A stretch of 64,000 nucleotides of DNA from Alicyclobacillus mali NBRC 102425 (GTDB taxonomy: Bacteria; Bacillota; Bacilli; Alicyclobacillales; Alicyclobacillaceae), in the NCBI RefSeq assembly GCF_001570745.1, contig NZ_BCSG01000011.1:1-64000 (forward strand), in the 5' to 3' direction. Within the stretch, counting starts at the first letter, position 1. Every line of letters starts with the position of its first letter. Below, piece after piece: positions 26,058 through 34,433 of the stretch. Under the pieces are notes generated by a model, which made no database searches, had not been told where the DNA came from, and saw only the letters and a list, made by a program, of their open reading frames with translations. The translations under genes were made by a program, and so were the position numbers.

Positions 26058-27185
26058 TCACTCCTCCTTGGCGGCTGACAAGCGCACCTTCGGGCGCCGA
26101 TAAAACGGGGTAGGCACCACACGCGCCGCATGTCGTTTGCCGCGGATTTCCACCTCGAGCGCCGCGCCGACGGCTGCGGATGTCGTTTCCACAAGCGCCA
26201 GTCCGATGGGTCGCTCCAACGTGGGCGACATGGTTCCCGAGGTCACCTCGCCTACGCTCCGTTCCCCCTGAAGTATCTTGTAACCCGTGCGGGGAATCGC
26301 GCGATCCGCCATCTCCACCCCGACGAGTCGCCGTCTTGGTCCCGCCTCCGACTGCGCAAGGAGCGCTTCGCGGCCAACGAAATCGCCTTTGTCGAATTTC
26401 ACAAATGGAGCGAGGGAAGCCTCGATGGGAGTAACGTCCCGCCTCAGTTCCTGACCATAAAGCGGAAGACAGGCCTCCAGGCGAAGGGTGTCGCGCGCCC
26501 CGAGGCCGCAAGGCTTGACGCCGAGATCGTGCAACGCTTGGAAGAGCGCACAGGCCGTATCGCCATCGGTATACAGCTCGAAGCCGTCCTCTCCTGTGTA
26601 GCCTGTGCGAGAGGCGATAACCTCTCCCTGTTGAAAGCGAGCGCTCGTAAACGAAAAGGCACGCAAAAAGTCAACTTCGATCCCCAATTGCGCAAGGCGG
26701 TCCACCGCGCGCGGGCCCTGCACGGCGACGAGCGCCACGTCATCCGACCGGTCGGTCATGGTCACGTTGACTCCTGTCATGTGATCCCGGAGCCAGGCCA
26801 CATCCGCCTCCCGGTTGGCAGCGTTGACGACGAGCATGAAGCGACTGTCTCCAAGCTGATACACCAGCAGGTCGTCCAGCGTGCCACCGCGCTCGTCGGT
26901 CATGAGCGTGTACATCGCCCGCCCGGGCTTCAGGCGAGTGAGATCATTCGTCAAAAGCCGCTGCAAGAACGAAAAGCTGTCAGGCCCGGCCACCTCGATC
27001 TCGCCCATGTGGGACACATCAAACATCCCGACATCCGTGCGAACCGCCCGGTGCTCATCCAAGATGCTCGTGTACTGCACGGGCATTTCCCATCCGGAAA
27101 ACTCCACCATTCGAGCCCCGTAACGAAGGTGGAGATCATAAAGCGGCGTTCGCTTTCCCAATATCGCCACCGTCCTTGGGCGCAA
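26058..27185 (-). CDS. gcvT: Aminomethyltransferase (glycine cleavage T protein)
   Basis: The roughly 375-residue T-protein transfers the aminomethyl carbon from GcvH to tetrahydrofolate. Hallmarks are KRTPLYDLHLRYG, GMFDVSHMGEIEV, and a C-terminal GEVTSGTMSPTLERPIGLA. The start is ambiguous: TTG 27185 has AGGTGA 9 nt upstream, while GTG 27173 gives a more usual N-terminus but its AAGGA is too close. No glycine riboswitch fits the 85 bp before the divergent SNF2 gene. Confidence 0.96.
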   Translation of the reverse strand: MRPRTVAILGKRTPLYDLHLRYGARMVEFSGWEMPVQYTSILDEHRAVRTDVGMFDVSHMGEIEVAGPDSFSFLQRLLTNDLTRLKPGRAMYTLMTDERGGTLDDLLVYQLGDSRFMLVVNAANREADVAWLRDHMTGVNVTMTDRSDDVALVAVQGPRAVDRLAQLGIEVDFLRAFSFTSARFQQGEVIASRTGYTGEDGFELYTDGDTACALFQALHDLGVKPCGLGARDTLRLEACLPLYGQELRRDVTPIEASLAPFVKFDKGDFVGREALLAQSEAGPRRRLVGVEMADRAIPRTGYKILQGERSVGEVTSGTMSPTLERPIGLALVETTSAAVGAALEVEIRGKRHAARVVPTPFYRRPKVRLSAAKEE

Positions 27186-27205
27186 GAATCGATATCACCT
27201 GTCAC

Positions 27206-27234
27206 ATACTACATGACTGCAGCGAGCAGAACAA
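27206..27234 (-). promoter_or_regulatory. Candidate sigma-A promoter of gcvT-gcvPA-gcvPB
   Basis: TTGTTC (27229-27234) and TAGTAT (27206-27211) are 17 bp apart on the minus strand. The predicted leader is only about 15 nt long, too short for a riboswitch. Confidence 0.45.
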
Positions 27235-27271
27235 GACGACATCCGCGCTCAGGTGTTAAGGAGGGGTGGAC

Positions 27272-28990
27272 GTGCGACAGAGTGCGAATGAAGCGGTAAG
27301 CACGGGTGATCGCCCGTGGTCGTTTTCCATCGTTGGGTTGGACGTGGAGGCCGAACTTGATGCACTTCTTCACATGGGCCGTGGAACCCGTGATGCCGAC
27401 TGGGAGCTCTTCCGCCTCGGCGCGATGGCGCGACAGGCATGCATTGCGCCGGCATTGGACCAACTGCTCGCTCTGGAACATGTGCAGTTTGTACCGTTGC
27501 CACACCAGGTGGAGACCGCGCTCCGTGTCGTGCGCGACTTGCGTGGCAGGGCCATCCTTGCGGACGAGGTTGGTCTCGGCAAGACCATCGAAGCAGGCCT
27601 CGTGCTCAAGGAGTACCTCGTCCGGGGGCTTGTCCGCAGGGCGCTCGTGCTTGTGCCGGCTTCCCTCGTGACACAGTGGACCAAGGAGCTGAACCAGAAG
27701 TTCCGAATTGACGCCATTCCGCAGCGAGACGAGTGGACGTGGTCCGCGGAGGGTGTCATTGTCGCGTCCCTGGACACGGCCAAACGCCCTCCCCATGTCC
27801 ATCGGGTTCGCGAGCAGTGGTGGGACTTGATTATCGTCGACGAAGCACATAAGCTGAAGAACCCGAGCACGAAAAACTGGAAACTCTTGAATCAGCTGCA
27901 ACACAAGTTCATGCTGTTGCTCACGGCCACGCCCATCCAGAATCAGCTCAAGGAACTGCACACGTTGGTCACGTTGCTCAAGCCAGGGGAACTTGGCAAT
28001 CCCGCAGAGTTCGCAGAACGTTTCGTCTCCAGCCCTAGGACGCCGAAGGACCCCGCGGTGTTACGCCAGACCATCAGCCGCGTGATGATTCGCAACCGCC
28101 GAGAGGACGGAGCTCTGGAGTTGCCCAAACGCCACGTGCGCGCTGTGCGCGTCGAGCTCACGCCGGAAGAACGCGAGTTTTATGAGGCCGTTCAGGCGTT
28201 TTTGCGGAGCCAATACGAGCGCTCGCAGACTTCCCGCACTTCTATTCTCCCGCTCATCACCTTGCAGCGGGAAATCTGTAGTTCTACCTATGCCGCGCTC
28301 CTGTCCCTCGAAAAGATGTTGAAGAAGACTCGCGATCCCGAGTTGGCACGACAACTTCAGTCGCTCCTTGAGCAAGGAACGTCCATCCCGTCCTACGCCA
28401 AGGTGGACGCAGTTCTCGAACTGTTAGACGATGCTCCGGAAAAGGTGATCATCTTCACGGAGTACCGAGCGTCTCAGGATTTCCTGATGTACACCCTGAA
28501 AAAACACGGCATCAGTTCAGTCCCTTTCCGAGGCGGCTTTCGCCGGGGCAAAAAGGATTGGATGCGAGAACTGTTCTCAAAGAAAATTCGCGTACTCGTG
28601 GCCACCGAATCCGGAGGAGAAGGAATCAACCTTCAGTTTTGCCACCACATGATCAATTACGATCTACCCTGGAATCCCATGCGGCTCGAGCAGCGCATCG
28701 GACGCATCCATCGCTTGGGCCAAACGCAGGCTTGCCATATCGTCCATTTAGTGACCCAAAACACCATCGAAGAGCATGTGATGGAAATACTGCAGGAGAA
28801 AGTGCGCATGTTTGAAGCTGTCATCGGGCAGCTCGACGATATTGTCAACGATGTCCGTCTCGATCTGTGGGAGAAACGGATTTTCGAGGCAGCCATGACA
28901 AGCCGCGACGATGAAGAGTTGGTAGAACAACTCAAGGCCATTCGAGTGGAAGATCTCGTCGCGCCGAAAGGAGGTGCACGTCGCCTTTGA
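27272..28990 (+). CDS. SNF2-family DEAD/DEAH helicase-like ATPase (YqhH type)
   Basis: The roughly 572-residue SF2 translocase has motif I DEVGLGKTIEAGL, motif II DEAH, motif III LTATPIQN and motif VI QRIGRIHRLGQ. It lacks the extra domains of RapA, so it resembles Bacillus YqhH, which sits divergent to gcvT exactly as here. Its role is unclear, probably DNA- or RNAP-linked remodelling. GTG 27272 is spaced from AAGGAGGGG; a GTG at 27266 would overlap that site. Its end overlaps yqhG. Confidence 0.93.
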   Translation: MRQSANEAVSTGDRPWSFSIVGLDVEAELDALLHMGRGTRDADWELFRLGAMARQACIAPALDQLLALEHVQFVPLPHQVETALRVVRDLRGRAILADEVGLGKTIEAGLVLKEYLVRGLVRRALVLVPASLVTQWTKELNQKFRIDAIPQRDEWTWSAEGVIVASLDTAKRPPHVHRVREQWWDLIIVDEAHKLKNPSTKNWKLLNQLQHKFMLLLTATPIQNQLKELHTLVTLLKPGELGNPAEFAERFVSSPRTPKDPAVLRQTISRVMIRNRREDGALELPKRHVRAVRVELTPEEREFYEAVQAFLRSQYERSQTSRTSILPLITLQREICSSTYAALLSLEKMLKKTRDPELARQLQSLLEQGTSIPSYAKVDAVLELLDDAPEKVIIFTEYRASQDFLMYTLKKHGISSVPFRGGFRRGKKDWMRELFSKKIRVLVATESGGEGINLQFCHHMINYDLPWNPMRLEQRIGRIHRLGQTQACHIVHLVTQNTIEEHVMEILQEKVRMFEAVIGQLDDIVNDVRLDLWEKRIFEAAMTSRDDEELVEQLKAIRVEDLVAPKGGARRL

Positions 28991-29889
28991 CCGCTACCCT
29001 CACGTCCCCAGCGCCGTTGAGGACATCAGACGAGCGGCTGTCGTTCTGCGATCGGTACTTCGCTTCGGTGGGTGCTCGCACGCTCGTCGCCCGACCCATG
29101 TACCGCGAATACGAGCTCCCCGTTGATGTGGATAAGGAACTCATCCATCGGCCCTTCTACTGGATGTGGGTCGAAACCACGAGACAACCCGTGGAACCGA
29201 CCATCCTGCGCCTAGCATTCGACGCAGAGGCACACGCGCGAGAGGAGGCCCGTTTGAACGCAGAGCAGCCCGTTGGAAGCTTCCCGTGGGCAGCCAAACG
29301 GCGCGTCGAACTGATTGACTTCGGTAGCCCTCTCTTTGACCGCGTCCTGTTGAGTGCCTCCCACCGCGGCCGGTTGGCCTGCGTTCGAGAAGAATCGCGC
29401 GGCGAGATCGTGCCATGGATGATGGTGAACGGCGTTTTTGCGTACACGGCAGATCTCAACCGCGAGGAATGGTTTTCATACGCTGTATGCCTGGACAACC
29501 TGCAGATAGTCGACCGGTTCTATGAGCGCATTCAGCACCGAGACCTCTGCGGAACGTCCGCATCAGACATTCTTCGCGACAGCCGTCACACCCTCCAAGA
29601 AGCCTGGTGCGCCCTTCAGCGCGCCCTCGCCGATCACGCGGCCGCGCAGGACGACGGCTGGGCAGAAGAAGCGATGGCTCGACTCCGCGGAGACCTCGCT
29701 CAACTGTCAGCGTACTACGAAAGCTTGCGGAATGAACTGTCGGATGACGAACGCGCGCTTATGCGACTGGAGCAGGAGCGGAAAGAGGTGGCTCTCATTC
29801 AAAAGAGCACACCACGTGTCGAGTGTCACGTGCAACAGGTGGCCCTCGTAGCTCTTCGTGTTCAACAGGTGCGCCAGCTCAGTCATTGA
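28987..29889 (+). CDS. YqhG family protein (unknown function)
   Basis: The 300-residue protein matches the YqhG family found beside the YqhH helicase in Bacillus. Visible features are RPMYREYELPVDVDKELIHR, PFYWMWVETT and a C-terminal coiled coil (about 215-285). No catalytic motif is recognised and there is no signal or membrane segment. TTG 28987 follows AGGAGGTG and overlaps the helicase stop codon, so the pair is coupled and likely works together. The 3' end is 4 bp from the convergent DnaI-like gene. Confidence 0.85.
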   Translation: MTATLTSPAPLRTSDERLSFCDRYFASVGARTLVARPMYREYELPVDVDKELIHRPFYWMWVETTRQPVEPTILRLAFDAEAHAREEARLNAEQPVGSFPWAAKRRVELIDFGSPLFDRVLLSASHRGRLACVREESRGEIVPWMMVNGVFAYTADLNREEWFSYAVCLDNLQIVDRFYERIQHRDLCGTSASDILRDSRHTLQEAWCALQRALADHAAAQDDGWAEEAMARLRGDLAQLSAYYESLRNELSDDERALMRLEQERKEVALIQKSTPRVECHVQQVALVALRVQQVRQLSH

Positions 29890-29893
29890 GCTC

Positions 29894-30814
29894 TTATACC
29901 AAGGTCCGGAGACGGCGCTGACGGGCGTCAGGGCCGTCCATCTTGACCAGGATACACATGCTCATGACGCGAGAACGAAGCGGCGCGACTGTGTCGAGCA
30001 AATCGTCGCCTCCCCGCCGATACGCATCTGGAGGACTGAAATTGCTGGTAAACCACGTCGACAGTTTGTGATGAAAGCGGTAATTGACGATCCGAAACAG
30101 CTTCTCCATGCTGAACTCATTTGCGCGCTCCTGAGCGAACTCGTCGATACCCAGAACGGGCACAGTTGAAAGCGTCTCAAGGAACGGCTCCAAGTCTTCC
30201 CCAGCGGCGATGACGTGTCGCATGTGATCGAACAGAGAATCTGAACGAACCACGAGAGAAGGCACGCCGCGCAGCTGCAACTCCCGAAATACGGCGAACA
30301 TGAGATGAGTCTTTCCGACGCCTGGAGGTCCGAACAAGTACAGCCCGGCTCTAGGAGCTTCTTGCGGACCCCAGTTCCGCGCGAATTCCTGCGCATACCG
30401 GAATACCTTCGGATACTTTTGAGCCTGCTCGTCGGGAAAGTTCTCAAAACGAAACTCGTCGCCGATTTCCGTGACGCCCGCGAGCTGCGCGTATCTTCGC
30501 ACCCGGTCTTTAACCACGTACTCCCGGAACGGCATACAGCGCCGTACTCGGGTTGCCAAGCCGCGTGGCGTGATTTCTAAAACTTGCTCAAACCCCCGCA
30601 TATCCCCCGCCTTGCCGCACCGTTCGAAGCCCTTGCACTGCTCGCAGATTCGCTTCTGGCGCAAATACTCATAAAGCAGAGCACCGTGACGCAGAATGGT
30701 CTCTTCGTCCACCGACGACTCACCGATCTCCGGAATCTCTCGAAGAAAGAAGGAAGCATCGTAGCCCTCGGCCGAGGCGTGAGGATGGGGGAGGATTCCG
30801 TCAATGTGCTGCAT
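29894..30814 (-). CDS. DnaI/DnaC-like AAA+ ATPase (helicase loader family)
   Basis: The 306-residue protein has an N-terminal domain with CEQCKGFERC, a Cys cluster like the zinc-binding region of DnaI. An AAA+ domain follows with Walker A GPPGVGKTH, Walker B VLGIDEFAQ and sensor FTSNFSP. Such proteins load the replicative helicase. It is not next to dnaB here; it follows comG and aroK, so it could be the main DnaI or a paralogue with another role. The ribosome site before ATG 30814 is weak. Confidence 0.82.
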   Translation of the reverse strand: MQHIDGILPHPHASAEGYDASFFLREIPEIGESSVDEETILRHGALLYEYLRQKRICEQCKGFERCGKAGDMRGFEQVLEITPRGLATRVRRCMPFREYVVKDRVRRYAQLAGVTEIGDEFRFENFPDEQAQKYPKVFRYAQEFARNWGPQEAPRAGLYLFGPPGVGKTHLMFAVFRELQLRGVPSLVVRSDSLFDHMRHVIAAGEDLEPFLETLSTVPVLGIDEFAQERANEFSMEKLFRIVNYRFHHKLSTWFTSNFSPPDAYRRGGDDLLDTVAPLRSRVMSMCILVKMDGPDARQRRLRTLV

Positions 30815-30829
30815 GTGGCTCTCGCCCCT

Positions 30830-31357
30830 TCAGGTCGATTTCAGGCCACACGCGATTTCTTCAGCGATGGCCTCTGGGGATTTCCCATCGACATCGACAA
30901 TTTGCGACGCCACTTCATCGTAAAACGCAGCCCGTTCCGTCATCAACCGCTCAATTCTCTCCTCAAGCGAATGCCCGCGCAGAAGGGGACGGTGTTCGGC
31001 CTCCCCACGAAGGCGCTCCGCGATGGTTGCCGGACACGCACGAAGATAGACGACGTGAAACTGATTGCGCAGCAGGCGGCGATTTTCCACCGCGATCACG
31101 ACGCCGCCGCCCGGTGCCAGCACCAAACGAGACTGATAAGCACACCTCGCCAAACACGCTGACTCAAGCGCTCGGAATGCAGCCTCGCCATCCAGCTGAA
31201 AAATCTCCGGAATGGTCCTACCAGCCGTCGCTTGAATATCTGAATCGAGATCGACAAAACCATAACCAAGTCGGCGCGCAAGGACCGGACCCACAGTCGA
31301 CTTTCCGCACCCCATAAAGCCCACCAATGCCACACGTGCCGCTTGCAACGTTCTCAT
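30830..31357 (-). CDS. aroK: Shikimate kinase
   Basis: The 175-residue P-loop kinase phosphorylates shikimate. Motifs are GFMGCGKSTVG (Walker A), DLDSDIQ for substrate binding, GGGVVI and the lid segment LRGEAEHRPLL. ATG 31357 begins 7 bp past the comGG stop codon, so it appears to be the next gene of the comG transcript. Its ribosome site GGAG is very close to the start, hinting at coupled translation. Confidence 0.94.
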   Translation of the reverse strand: MRTLQAARVALVGFMGCGKSTVGPVLARRLGYGFVDLDSDIQATAGRTIPEIFQLDGEAAFRALESACLARCAYQSRLVLAPGGGVVIAVENRRLLRNQFHVVYLRACPATIAERLRGEAEHRPLLRGHSLEERIERLMTERAAFYDEVASQIVDVDGKSPEAIAEEIACGLKST

Positions 31358-31364
31358 CACTCCA

Positions 31365-31769
31365 TCATGACCGAGGGCCGTTGTCTTGCCACGATACCAC
31401 GTCATGCGCGCTCGTGTCATACACAAAGGACATTGTATCCGACACCGTACCCTCTGTCACTCGGATGGTGACCCGAATCTGACCTCCCGACGAGGAACTT
31501 GTTACACAAACAGGATGCCTTGCCACCTGCATTTGAATGAAAGCTGGCAATTGTGCGCCTTTCGCCACCGCTGACTCCGCCGAATGAGCAAGCGCGGACG
31601 CGATGGCTCGACACTGGAGAAAGCTCAGGTTTCTCGCTTCCGAACGAAATGCGAGCGAACCGGTCGCCATTGTGGCTAGCGCAATGAGGGACAGCCCTGC
31701 GGTGCAGGCCAAGACGTACCATACCGCGAACCCTGCAGCTTCGGGCAATCCATTGCGAAGGCCCATCAC
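31365..31769 (-). CDS. comGG: ComGG-like competence pseudopilus protein
   Basis: The 134-residue protein is last of the seven comG genes. It has a hydrophobic N-terminal helix preceded by AAGFAVWYVLACTAG, similar to the prepilin pattern but lacking Glu at +5. It probably forms a minor pseudopilin tip component. GTG 31769 has GGAGG 10 nt upstream. Assigned by position and architecture, since ComGG is poorly conserved. Confidence 0.75.
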   Translation of the reverse strand: MMGLRNGLPEAAGFAVWYVLACTAGLSLIALATMATGSLAFRSEARNLSFLQCRAIASALAHSAESAVAKGAQLPAFIQMQVARHPVCVTSSSSGGQIRVTIRVTEGTVSDTMSFVYDTSAHDVVSWQDNGPRS

Positions 31770-31775
31770 ACCGCA

Positions 31776-32246
31776 TCATCCTCCATTGCCGACATCCCAA
31801 GACAGGCTGTGACCGTCCAGGGTTTGGACCGATATCGAAATCAACCAGCCCGTGGATGCGGGGCACTGAGATGTCGAGAAGGCTCGGACGCCGGTTGCAA
31901 TTACGGCCGTTCCTCCTCCCGCCCTCACGCGGACAAGTTGGTGATTCGAATTCAGATAGTATGTGTAGATTGCCCCACTCACTTCCCGAAACACAAGGCT
32001 TTGTCCCCAGGCGCTGGCGCTTGTCGCCGCATGGCCATCCTCCGTTGTCACGCGGCGCACACTATCGAGAACCGCCCAGTCCTCTGCGGCTTGGCTTACG
32101 CGACCTGCTCCACGGAGCAACGCAATGGCCGTCATCGAGCACGTCAACAGAACAAGGGATGCAATGGAAAGTGATACCATTGTCTCAAGAAGTGAAAATC
32201 CCCGGGGTGCACAAGGGAAGGATGACCGTCTGTGCGGCACTTTCAC
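31776..32246 (-). CDS. comGF: ComGF-like minor pseudopilin
   Basis: The protein of about 156 residues has a clear prepilin peptidase site RG|FSLLETM followed by a hydrophobic helix (VSLSIASLVLLTCSMTAIAL), then a soluble domain. The start is uncertain. GTG 32246 (or 32240) inside comGE keeps a short basic leader, but the ribosome site is weak and the frame is open to 32366. Likely cleaved by the ComC-type peptidase. Confidence 0.75.
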   Translation of the reverse strand: MKVPHRRSSFPCAPRGFSLLETMVSLSIASLVLLTCSMTAIALLRGAGRVSQAAEDWAVLDSVRRVTTEDGHAATSASAWGQSLVFREVSGAIYTYYLNSNHQLVRVRAGGGTAVIATGVRAFSTSQCPASTGWLISISVQTLDGHSLSWDVGNGG

Positions 32247-32523
32247 CGTCGTCCAGCGTAACCAGCTGGTCTTGACACGCGGGCGCCTGAGCGTCGGGTT
32301 TCCGCGTGACTCGGACCCCGTACACGTGACCGCCTTCCTGCACGCTCTGGGGAATCGCGCTACCATGCATCACATCCTCCATCACACGTATCTCCCCGGC
32401 TTCGACCCTCTGCATCCACAGAGTCTTCTCGAGGACGAGATAGGCGTGGGTCTGAGACAACCAGATTGCCGGGACCAGCAGGGCCAAAATGAGCGAGGCA
32501 AATAGGTTCTCCCACAGCGTCAC
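32185..32523 (-). CDS. comGE: ComGE-like minor pseudopilin
   Basis: The roughly 112-residue protein begins TLWENLFASLILALLVPAIW, a hydrophobic pilin-like helix with Glu at the usual place but without the Gly-Phe cleavage pair. GTG 32523 overlaps the comGD stop (GTGA) and has GGGAGG 9 nt upstream. The ATG at 32547 would place that ribosome site inside the gene. Function is by analogy with the Bacillus DNA-uptake pseudopilus. Confidence 0.72.
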   Translation of the reverse strand: MTLWENLFASLILALLVPAIWLSQTHAYLVLEKTLWMQRVEAGEIRVMEDVMHGSAIPQSVQEGGHVYGVRVTRKPDAQAPACQDQLVTLDDGESAAQTVILPLCTPGIFTS

Positions 32524-32996
32524 GAGAACCATCCTCCCGTTTGCCATCCTGCGCCCAGGTAGAGATTCACATCGTCTTCATGCCGCCCGTCCGTCAAGCG
32601 GATCACGCCACCGACCTGGGCGTTGCCAAGATTGTCATAGGAGATGACGTGCACCGGCAGTTGCAGGTACCCATCTACGTAGTTCACGCCGAGCGCCAAC
32701 GAGTCCCATTCGAGCGTGTTCGTACCTTGTATCAGCCGGTAACCTGTGTCGTAGGGATCCAACCAGACTTCCGCGAACACATCGCTCGTGCAAGCAAGAT
32801 TCTGCATCGCCCGCATGTCTGCCAAAAGCTGCGTGGACGTAGCGCGTAACGCCATACCTCGTTCCAGCGAAACAAGCGCGACCGTAAAAATCGAAAGAGA
32901 TATTGTGGAAATGGATACAACAACCATGACCTCCAGCAGCGAGAATCCCGCGCGCTCTGGCCGCAGGCGATATTCAGCGAATGTGCCGTCGAGCAC
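32520..32996 (-). CDS. comGD: ComGD-like pseudopilin
   Basis: The 158-residue protein has a 16-residue leader ending in a canonical prepilin site AG|FSLLEVMVVVSIS, then a helix and a C-terminal domain. It is a minor component of the competence pseudopilus. GTG 32996 begins one base after the comGC stop codon. Confidence 0.88.
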   Translation of the reverse strand: MLDGTFAEYRLRPERAGFSLLEVMVVVSISTISLSIFTVALVSLERGMALRATSTQLLADMRAMQNLACTSDVFAEVWLDPYDTGYRLIQGTNTLEWDSLALGVNYVDGYLQLPVHVISYDNLGNAQVGGVIRLTDGRHEDDVNLYLGAGWQTGGWFS

Positions 32997-32997
32997 G

Positions 32998-33390
32998 TCA
33001 CATCCCTCCAGGGGACAGACACGTCACAGAGATGTTGTTCGCGTCCGAATCCTGAATGGTGTAGTTTCCCGACAATGCGTCATTGGTGAGAAGGCCATCG
33101 GAGACGAGCGCCTGAATCTGTTGGGCCGAGTTGCCCGACGGCAGTTGACCGTGGATCAACTGGTATTCGGCCAGTGCAGCTGAAATGGTGCGCACGTTGC
33201 CTCCACATGCCGTGTTCTGAGCTCTTCCGGAGGCTCGCAACAACTGCGGCGTGATCATCACAACCAGGATGCCGATGATCACGACGGCAATCATGATCTC
33301 GATCAAACTGAATCCCGAGGTCCTACGACCGTTGCGCCGACCCACCACTCGTGCGATGTGCCACACGTTCGAACACCTCCTGCGAGTCAT
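32998..33390 (-). CDS. comGC: ComGC major competence pseudopilin
   Basis: The 130-residue protein has a basic leader (RRNGRRTSG) and the prepilin site G|FSLIEIMIAVVIIGILVVM, the strongest of the cluster, matching the main pseudopilin ComGC. Two Cys (in TACGGN and VTCLSP) may form a disulfide, as in other ComGC proteins. ATG overlaps the comGB stop codon. Confidence 0.93.
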   Translation of the reverse strand: MTRRRCSNVWHIARVVGRRNGRRTSGFSLIEIMIAVVIIGILVVMITPQLLRASGRAQNTACGGNVRTISAALAEYQLIHGQLPSGNSAQQIQALVSDGLLTNDALSGNYTIQDSDANNISVTCLSPGGM

Positions 33391-34433
33391 GAGATCCGAG
33401 CGATAGCTTGATACATCGGAACCATGATGCTATACACCAACACACCGACCACGATGCCCATCACGCCGACGGCGATGGGTTCGGCCAGTTGCGCCAAGGA
33501 TTCCAATCGGTAAGCAATATCCAACTGCATGATGCGCTGCCCTTCTCGCAGACAGTCCGCGACTTCACCTGTGACTTCTCCGACCTCGACAAGCGTCAGA
33601 AAGAGGGGGTCGAGCACCTCGCCAACGGTACGGAATGCTTCAACGAGCGAAGTGCCCTGCCGCAGTCGATGGTTCACGTGGTCCATGTGGCGCTGTAAAT
33701 CACCTTTTCGATCCGCCATCCAAGCCACGGCATCCCAGGCTCCAATGCCGGCCTCGAGTTGCGACGCGAGTTGATCCGCCAGTCGTTCTGTGCGAATGCG
33801 ACGCGTCAATCGCTCAAACGGAGGGCGGATAGGAATGGATGGCCAACGACGCTTAACGAAGTGCGCGAGCGGGATCGTCACGAGCGCCGCCGTGACCACG
33901 AACAAACAGGTACCAGAAACGATTTCAGGATTGATGCCCTGGTGCACGCCGGCCGCCGAAACCACTGACGTAAGTCTGCGCAGCGTGGGAAGAACCGCGA
34001 GCATCATAAAGACAAAGAGCCCATAGGTTCCGCACAAGAGGATGGTCGGGTAAGCCAATTGCTTCAAAAGGGCTTGACGCCAACGCACCCGCTCCATCAT
34101 CCGACTCGCGATGCGCTCCATCCCCTCCCCGAACACCCCCGCGCGCTCTGCGGCGGCCAGGCTTATCCAATCCACCTCTCGAATCCATTCGGAAAACGCG
34201 TCGACCAAAGGCTGCCCCCGCTCCACTTGCTCTTGGACGGCTTGCGACAAAAGCGCACCCATGCGAGCGCCGTTCGAACGAAGTGCGGCAGCGGCAAGGC
34301 GGACGTCCACGCCCGAGCGCAGCATCCGCGCAAACTCCGTTATCCAAAGTGCGATCTCGCGCTCCATATGCGGCAAGCGGGCCAATCTTGCCATCAGGGC
34401 GCGACGCAGTCGAATTCTAGCGCGCCGACGCAA
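33387..34433 (-). CDS. comGB: ComGB-like type II secretion membrane protein (GspF family)
   Basis: The 348-residue platform protein has two GspF domains. The first spans about 20-130 (AAERAGVFGEGMERIASRM) and the second about 220-330 (VEVGEVTGEVADCLREGQ), with membrane helices near 125-145, 170-195 and the C-terminus. It anchors pseudopilus assembly with ComGA. TTG 34433 overlaps the end of comGA by 17 bp; ATG 34394 is an alternative without a ribosome site. Confidence 0.92.
   Translation of the reverse strand: MRRRARIRLRRALMARLARLPHMEREIALWITEFARMLRSGVDVRLAAAALRSNGARMGALLSQAVQEQVERGQPLVDAFSEWIREVDWISLAAAERAGVFGEGMERIASRMMERVRWRQALLKQLAYPTILLCGTYGLFVFMMLAVLPTLRRLTSVVSAAGVHQGINPEIVSGTCLFVVTAALVTIPLAHFVKRRWPSIPIRPPFERLTRRIRTERLADQLASQLEAGIGAWDAVAWMADRKGDLQRHMDHVNHRLRQGTSLVEAFRTVGEVLDPLFLTLVEVGEVTGEVADCLREGQRIMQLDIAYRLESLAQLAEPIAVGVMGIVVGVLVYSIMVPMYQAIARIS

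Noticed and set aside
27186-27271. Glycine riboswitch upstream of gcvT
   Set aside because: The gap is too short for the tandem aptamers and lacks their conserved core.
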